A DNA stretch of 63,619 nucleotides, from assembly GCA_029298735.1 (NCBI GenBank), contig JANSLP010000182.1, forward strand, positions 1-63,619. Reading direction: 5' to 3'. Positions 57,201 through 63,619 of the stretch are shown here, in pieces. The notes below the pieces were generated by a model. The model made no database searches. It saw only the letters and a list, made by a program, of their open reading frames with translations, and had not been told where the DNA came from. The DNA comes from Ophiostoma sp. CBS 140.51 (taxonomy: Eukaryota; Ascomycota; Sordariomycetes; Ophiostomatales; Ophiostomataceae). How positions within the stretch are numbered: position 1 is the stretch's first letter; each line of letters starts with the position of its first letter. A program made the translations under genes and the position numbers.

Positions 57201-60200
57201 AGACTCCCTGACCACTTTGTATCGTCACTCGACCCCTATCCTCCCCTTCGTCTTTCTTTTCCCGAAAGTGCTTCGTCTTCTTTTCTTCCTTTTTCGCCCC
57301 CTCGACCTCGTGTCTTTCTCCCTTCCCATCTTATTGATGGGGGGTCCTCCCGTAATAAACAATCGTACTATCGATCAGAAAAAAGGACCAATGAACCAAC
57401 AACCCGCTCGGGACCGAGCCGAGAAACAAGATTGACAAGGACAAAGAACAAGAGATCAATGCTTGGAAAGAAAAGCTAGTTCGAAAAAAGATGGTCGATA
57501 ATAAGTGATTAACATGGGCATAACGGTGATCCTAAGACCTGTTGGTTCAAAGAGAAACAAAAGACTGCAAAAAACGGGAAACGGGAATTATAGACGGCCA
57601 TCCTTAATCGACCATCTTAATCGATCATCCTTCGTCCTGTCTTTCTCGGTTTCTCCTCTCCTCCTCCTCAATCTTTACGAGATACTCGATCTTGCAACCG
57701 TGCCCTTTCTTTCTCCTCCTCGTCCGGCTTCTTTCCTTGTTGAGAAATTTTCCGCAAATCACGCATCACATGGAAGATCGCAGCAGGGGTCGCAGGAAAG
57801 TAACTCGATTCCATCCGTAATGCTATCGTTGTTATCTTTATCTTTTTCCTGTCGACAAGGACATCGTACAAGGTAAGGTGAAGGTTCAAAAGGCAACGAG
57901 ATACAGCCGAGAAGGAGCTAGCAAAGTATGCATCGTGAAGGTTAAAGTCAACTTAAAAAGAGTGAAGCTTGACTCGTTTATGTTCTGATGACTTTAGCTT
58001 GCGTTGTTTTCTGTCGGTCGCGGCCGATTTCTTTGTTCTCTGTTGATGGTGTCCCCTCTTTTATGCAAACAACCCTGCACAGATCGACCCTTACACCGCG
58101 AGTGCCGTTGCAGACGAGGAAGACAGGAAGTTCTCAAAAAGAGGAAGAGGTCGGGGAGGTCAGCCGTTTAATTTCCTCCGGCCAATGCTTGTCAAGCGTG
58201 GTGCTAAAAAACGAGGCTAGCCTGTGAAAATTTACTGTGAATGTGCTGACGGTTCTCTCTCAGTTCCTTTCTGCACTTTCTGTACTTTCTCGACACACTA
58301 CCCCTGCCCTGTCGAAAGTTGAGCGAGGACCGGACTGATGCTCCGGTCTGTTGAAGTGTGTTGAGTGTGTCTCTTTCGTTCAGTGTCTGACGACGGCCTC
58401 TTACTGTATTCGTGCTACGGCGGATTCTCCGTCAGCAATCGATAATTGGGGGTGGGTTTCAAGTGGATATGGGCGGACTCGAGTGGGGAGGTGGGATCTT
58501 ATCAAGCCTTCTTGACAGGCCTTCTTTTCAAGACCCCCGTGCATCCAGTGCACCGATGGCCCCCCAGCCGAAGCCCCGCTCGTGTTCTGTTGAACGAGAA
58601 GAGACGAAAAAGACGAAAAGACAAAAACAGAGAAGGAGGGGGTTGGTTTCTTTTGAAAATTACTTGCAACTACTGCGACCCGGTGATCTTCTGTGTGATC
58701 AAAAATCGCAACGGACAAAGCAAACATGCAAAGGATGGAAGATTGGCTTCGAGCTAACATGAAGCTTTTGCGCAAGCTACGTTGAGCGACGTTGAAGCTA
58801 TGCAGAAACTACTGCAGTGTGATTTGCACAAGTCTCATTCTGTCAAGAGGATCGTTCAGGTTCAGGGTCATGGGTCAGGGTCAGGGTCTCTTCAGTCAGA
58901 AGCTATTTTCTCGAGTTTCTTAAGTTTCTTTGTCCGTTTTTGTTTGTCAACTTGACAAGCCGACGGCCGTTCAAAATTAGTGCGAAATGGGCAACAGACC
59001 GTTGAGGTTCACGGGCAGAAGTACTCCGTCATGGTGAAAGTGGATGATGACGAGAGGAGGATAAAAACGTGCCAGTCAAAAAAGAAAGTTCAAAAGTGCA
59101 CTTTGTTGTGAACGAAACGTCAAAAAGAGAAGCGCAAAAACAGCCCGAGGTGCAAAATACGCCAAAACTAAACCAAACTGAGCAGCATTGCGCGCTTTGT
59201 CTGGATTTGGCAAGGATAGAAGAAGGTCGAGAAGACGATGCCGTACGGTGATTTTTTTGTTTTCTTTTTTGAGAAATGAGAAAAGAAAAAGAAAAGAGAT
59301 GACGCGTGTCGTTGACAACCAGCCTCGTGGATATAAGATTGGAGCGAGCTTTGTTAAAGCACGTTTTAAAGATGCACGGTAAGCACACGTTAAAACACAC
59401 GTTAAGGTTTAGTTAACACGAGTGGCAAAGAAATTTGAAGCTTATCCTGTGTTGAAGAGTGCTAAAAGAGTGGACAGTCAGAACCTCACCGTTCATGACA
59501 ACGTCAGAAAACCAGGACGATGCAGGGCCTGCAGAGCTTCTTGAGCTTACAGGGCTTCTCTCGGAAGCTCGTACGGCGAATGACCAGATACAGACAAGAG
59601 AGAAAAGAGAAAAGACGACTTGCTGCAACGGAGATACGGGGGGACGGGGGGGCAGCTGCATGCCCTATCCACTAACGCACTATTGACGAGGAAAAAGACA
59701 GGCCTTGCCCTGCCACGGAGTTCGGAATGTTTTTTGCGGACTCACACAGAGTGGCTCTTTTGCGGAGTTGACCAGGTTCAGTGGGCTTGTCCACCAAAGC
59801 TCAGACCATCCCACGCTACGGTGCAGTCTGCCCACCCTTTTTTTCTGTTCTGTGCTTTTCCGTGCCTTTCACGATACAACGGTGACGGTGCTCTTTGCGC
59901 ATTTCTCCGCAATCCGTCGTCCGCACAGGTAGTGTAATCCATCGATTTCACGCCAATGCACTCTGAACAACGGTTTTCTTTCTTCGCTGTCCTAGTGTCA
60001 TGCAGCTCACCGATGCTGGACAAGAGGGGTACATGGTACGGATTGAGAAGAAGAGGGGATACTCCGTCGAGGACGGCGAAGACAGAAAGAAGAAGAGAAA
60101 AGACGAAGGAACGTGGTCTGTGTGTTCGTCAAAAGAAGGAGAAAAAGGATATCCGGAGAGGACGGAAGAAAGGCAAAATAAAGCATCAGGTCGAAAAGGG

Positions 60201-63200
60201 AGATGCGAAGCGAAGTGCGAATTCAAAGCCCCATCTCAAATGCCTTTGTGAGGCCCGCAAAAATTGATTCCAGCCTGCCAAGGTGGCCAAGTCGACAAGG
60301 ATTATTCTCATCGTGTTCTCTCGCATCGCTTTTCTGTCAAAACTGCTCGTCCTCGTCCGTCTTTGTCGATCGCATCTACAAACGGCAAACGGAGGGATGC
60401 TCAGAAAGGAAGTGAATGCCAGGCTGCCCTATTTGATGGAGGATAACTGGAGATGATTGATCTCGGCTTCAATGGTGCGACCTGCCCATCATTGCCCACC
60501 TTGCCCACCTTGCCCACGAACCATGGGACCGTGAGCCAGACCGTGAACCATGTCCAGAGATTGAAAACCAGAGGTCACCAGAAATCAAACCCCGGTGAAC
60601 AGACACAGGAAAATACAAACATTGGACAATAGAGCCGGGGGCAAAGCGTGGTAAGGTCGGCGATGATGAAAGAGGTGGGTTGCGGTTGTCGTAACGGTTT
60701 GGTTTGTGGTTCATGGTTGCGGTGTGATATTTGATATGTGACCTTATTTAACGTTTATGTGTACATTTTTCATCACCAGTGCAACTGCTACGTTGTTTTG
60801 GGGCTGGAATTGTCCTTTTTGTCTTTTTAGTCTTTCGATAATGCAACTACCCGATGCGTTCGTGCGGGTTGCCCGCACATCTTCCACCTTTCCCCTCTTC
60901 CGCAGACCGTGACATTGCGACATCGAAGCCGAAAGAAGCTTGGGCATGAAAAAAGAGAGACATGGCATGTGCTCAAGGAAATTTCAAATGTGATGAGAAT
61001 TGCATTTTTTGATGCAAAGAGGTTGGGCAGAAAGAGGAGACGAGGATAAAAAATCAAAAGAAGCGAGAAAAGCGACGAAAAAGAAGAAAATTAAAATAAA
61101 ATTCCTGCTTCTTCACCGCTCACTAGGACGTCGTTGGAATGTCTCACATCTTTGTTGAAAAGTGCAGAAGCTGGATTAAAGACAGGCCGTTTTCTGTCTG
61201 AAATGTGCGCCGTGCGTTTGTCTCTCCGCAAAAAGAAATGCGCCGCTGCCGTTGCAGTTGCAGAGAAAAGTCGTTGAAAGAATGGTCATGGTCCACTACA
61301 ACTCAACTTACACGGGCCACCTACCCACAATAGTTGGGGGCCAAAAAAGTACGGCTTGAAGAAAGATTAAATGAACAGCAAGAGACAGAAGTGCGGGAGG
61401 CAAAGGCCCCGAGGTGGCCGAGCCCCCAAGTGGGAAAGATTATCAACAAACTTTTACAGGGCAGAATTTAGGGACGATTAGGGCGATTGGGGCAATTGGA
61501 GGGCAATTGTGCCATCGAAAAGACGGGTTATTGACGGATGATTGACGGATAGGGGGCCGGGAAGGCGTAGCCTCGCTGATGGACAGGACGGTGACCTGGC
61601 CAGGTTTGGTTCAGGTCTGGTTCTTGTCGACAAGGTTCTGGGGCCTGTTCATGCAAGACGGGAAAGGGGAAGAAGGGCAGAAGAGGGTAAAGGAGGGGGG
61701 TGGTTGATCATTGCAGCGGACAAAAAGGCAGAAAACCACAAAAACCACAGACGGAACAGTGGCACAGTGGCTTTTGAGTGGCTCTCAAGTGGGCAGGGTG
61801 GTGGCCGGGGAAGCACGAAGCGACATTAGTTTCTTAGGGGCCGTCCTTCAGTGTTGGGGGTTGTTGTCTTGGGGGCTTGAAATCTGTGCATACGCTCCTC
61901 TCTGTCGTGATCTTCTTCCCTGCCACTCTTCATCACAGCTCCAGTATTGAGCTGAACAATACAATCCTTGTCCTTTACGACGTATGTCATATTTCGTTTG
62001 TGTGCGCGGTCTTCCTTCTCTTCACAATCACATTCTTCGTTCTTCATCTTATCCACATTTGACCACATTGTGCGCACAGATGCAACGGACGGCACAGATA
62101 ATATTGACAGGCAGATTTCGATAATACGACGGGATGAGGCGAGAGGCGAAGTGTGATAGTAAAATGGAAATAAACAAGGCACTTTACGTGACTGAATCTA
62201 GGCAAGTCCATCCGTTGTCAAAAGTAAGGAAGAACGAAAGAAAAGACGAAGGGAAAAATGAAGAAACAAAAGACCTCAAACTGAACATCACAATCAACTT
62301 GCAAACAAGCGAGGGCTGAGAGGATAGGCTGAACGGCACGGCATATTTTGTTTCTTTTTGTTTGTAAAGCATATGCATTGGAAGGCTTGAAAACAACGAG
62401 CATTAATGCGATCGTAAAAGAATCAAACTGAAAGTAGATATTCACAGTACCTTTTTCAAATTCACAATGCATATGTGCTCGAGACGCTTCAATATCAGTA
62501 TCCCATTGGCAGCGTAGATTTCAGCATAGACACAGCACTGCCTTGCCTCCTATTCTGTGCCGTGTCCTTCACTCGTGTTAACCCCTACAACTTTGTGCAC
62601 CTCCCCCACAGCCCACCAATCCAGGCCAATCCAGGCGGCCCCAATCTTGAAAGTCTCATCACACACTGCACCCAGTAGACCAACCCGGAGCCAGAATCAC
62701 CAAATTCACGGCCGCATCAACAAATCCGAATGGTGCAGGATCGCGAGATGTGATGTAAAAAGGGGGGGAACAACAAGAAAAGGAGGGAGAGGAAGAGGAT
62801 GAAGACCGCATCGATTTTTCATCATGTGAGACACAGGAACGCATTGCAGCGTGCCTTTTGGTTGAAGACGATTGGATGTGAGGTGCACATATGTGTTGTA
62901 AACATGTATGTATGGACAGTGTGCGTGAATATAGTCACTCACAATAGGGGCCGACATGTCAATAATACTGACAAAAGTACTACCGAATAAACGACGAAAT
63001 GATATCTGATACGTTCAAACGTTTAGAGAGCAATAGCATTGATTGTTGATCACAAAGAAAGTCCGATATTTGATGTGCGGTTGACATAATATTTATCAGA
63101 TTTTACAAATGAGACTGTCCGGTCTCGGGACGAAAGAGGTGTTCGAGGCGCGTTCGACAAGGCTCGACATCCACTATTGTGATCGGGTCTAATGTTCACC

Positions 63201-63232
63201 AAAAACAGCTGGCAAATCAACAATCACAGCTT
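51230..63232. other. Gene desert 3 (12 kb)
   Basis: No protein gene supported. 51360-52110 and further blocks at about 52430-52880, 53280-53390 and 53640-53860 are GA-rich on the plus strand, so CT-rich on the strand of the transcription factor; they are probably its leader and promoter. 55070-57730 is mostly CT-rich on the plus strand. GA-rich blocks return at about 58590, 59250, 60040-60190, 60920-61090 and 61640-61740. A 10-bp perfect inverted repeat lies at 54306-54342. A GCCCACCTT repeat lies at about 60484-60520, and CACGTTAA-type repeats at about 59385-59410. Long open frames occur only in low-complexity sequence. Confidence 0.5.
54306..54342. repeat. Perfect 10-bp inverted repeat
   Basis: GCTGATTCGC at 54306-54315 and its exact reverse complement at 54333-54342, separated by 17 bases. 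It can form a hairpin or act as a two-sided binding site. Confidence 0.8.
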
Positions 63233-63336
63233 GGGCTTGTGGTTTAGTGGTATAATTTTCCCTTAGCATACCACGTGACACATCATGTGGCATCTAATAC
63301 TGGGAAAGGTCCTGGGTTCGATTCCCAGCAAGTCCA
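63233..63336 (+). tRNA. tRNA-Ala (AGC) with a 32-nt intron
   Basis: Cloverleaf read by eye: acceptor stem GGGCTTG with CAAGTCC, including the G3-U70 wobble that marks alanine tRNA; anticodon stem TTCCC with GGGAA; loop TT-AGC-A, then an intron at 63269-63300, then T; T arm CTGGG with CCCAG around TTCGATT. Discriminator A at 63336. A box TGGTTTAGTGG and B box GGTTCGATTCC are present, and six Ts at 63338-63343 form a pol III terminator. The D stem is weak (one G-T and one T-T). The intron follows position 37, the canonical place, and contains a hairpin (CCACGTGA with TCATGTGG). Confidence 0.92.
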
Positions 63337-63337
63337 A

Positions 63338-63343
63338 TTTTTT
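63338..63343 (+). terminator. RNA polymerase III terminator of the tRNA gene
   Basis: Six consecutive T residues two bases after the tRNA 3' end. Confidence 0.85.
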
Positions 63344-63619
63344 GTCTGTTTGTCGGTGTTGACATGTGCGATGCAATTGTTGATCATTTGGTGTGTGTTT
63401 TTTTGCATATTCTTTTGTTTGACATTGCTCTTGTTGATTTTAAGACTATGGTGAACATCGAACCTTTTATACCTTTTTTGACAAGTTTATTTTTGATAAA
63501 CTAATGTTGTGCATATATTTGTCAAATTGAGGACAAAGAACGAAAACGCCTCACGATGGATAGAATTAAAAATCCAAGAAATTACTAAAGGACAAGAAAT
63601 GAAACGAAATGAAACCTAA

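Noticed and set aside
1..63619. CRISPR arrays, telomeric TTAGGG tracts, rRNA genes and long terminal repeats
   Set aside because: Looked for by eye and not seen; the only regular repeats are short microsatellites and the pairs listed.

Overview
The window reads as a gene-sparse stretch of a filamentous ascomycete (Pezizomycotina) nuclear chromosome. The support is short GT-AG introns (49-129 nt) with CTAAC or CTGAC-like branch sites, an AA9 lytic polysaccharide monooxygenase, a Zn2Cys6 transcription factor, a Shr3-type permease chaperone and Ala/Gly/Ser-rich proteins. The proteins look Sordariomycete-like, but I cannot fix the genus from sequence alone. I see no bacterial-style operon, CRISPR array, telomere repeat or intact transposon.

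Layout. 0-28 kb is the gene-dense part: an AA9 LPMO (-), the copper chaperone Atx1 (-), Rqc1/TCF25 (-), a verprolin/WIP actin regulator (-), a mitochondrial membrane protein (+), a CHORD-CS co-chaperone (-), a small glutaredoxin-like protein (+), a mitochondrial HpcH/HpaI aldolase-family protein (-), LSm8 (+), a nucleoside hydrolase (-), an ER-type single-pass protein of unknown function (+) and an Hcs1/SMUBP2 helicase (+). 28-63.6 kb holds only five protein-coding genes I can support: a 1092-aa low-complexity protein (+), Shr3 (+), a Cys-rich single-pass surface protein (-), a Zn2Cys6 transcription factor (-), and otherwise three deserts (27.2-35.2, 43.5-48.8 and 51.2-63.2 kb) plus an intron-containing tRNA-Ala(AGC) near the right end.

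How the genes relate. Most are unrelated housekeeping genes in divergent or convergent pairs. One possible functional pairing is Atx1, which supplies copper to the secretory pathway, beside the AA9 LPMO, a secreted copper enzyme. Rqc1 (stalled-ribosome quality control), the CHORD protein (HSP90 co-chaperone) and Shr3 (permease folding in the ER) all serve proteostasis but show no shared organisation.

Most worth a second look: the transcription factor's only intron lacks the AG acceptor (GG instead); several genes have kilobase-scale pyrimidine-rich leaders; the aldolase gene has a 26-nt micro-exon; the Shr3 intron carries an internal 17-bp repeat; Rqc1 carries a nine-lysine run. I did not find a convincing new multi-gene system. 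All splice models are hand-derived from reading frame and family conservation.
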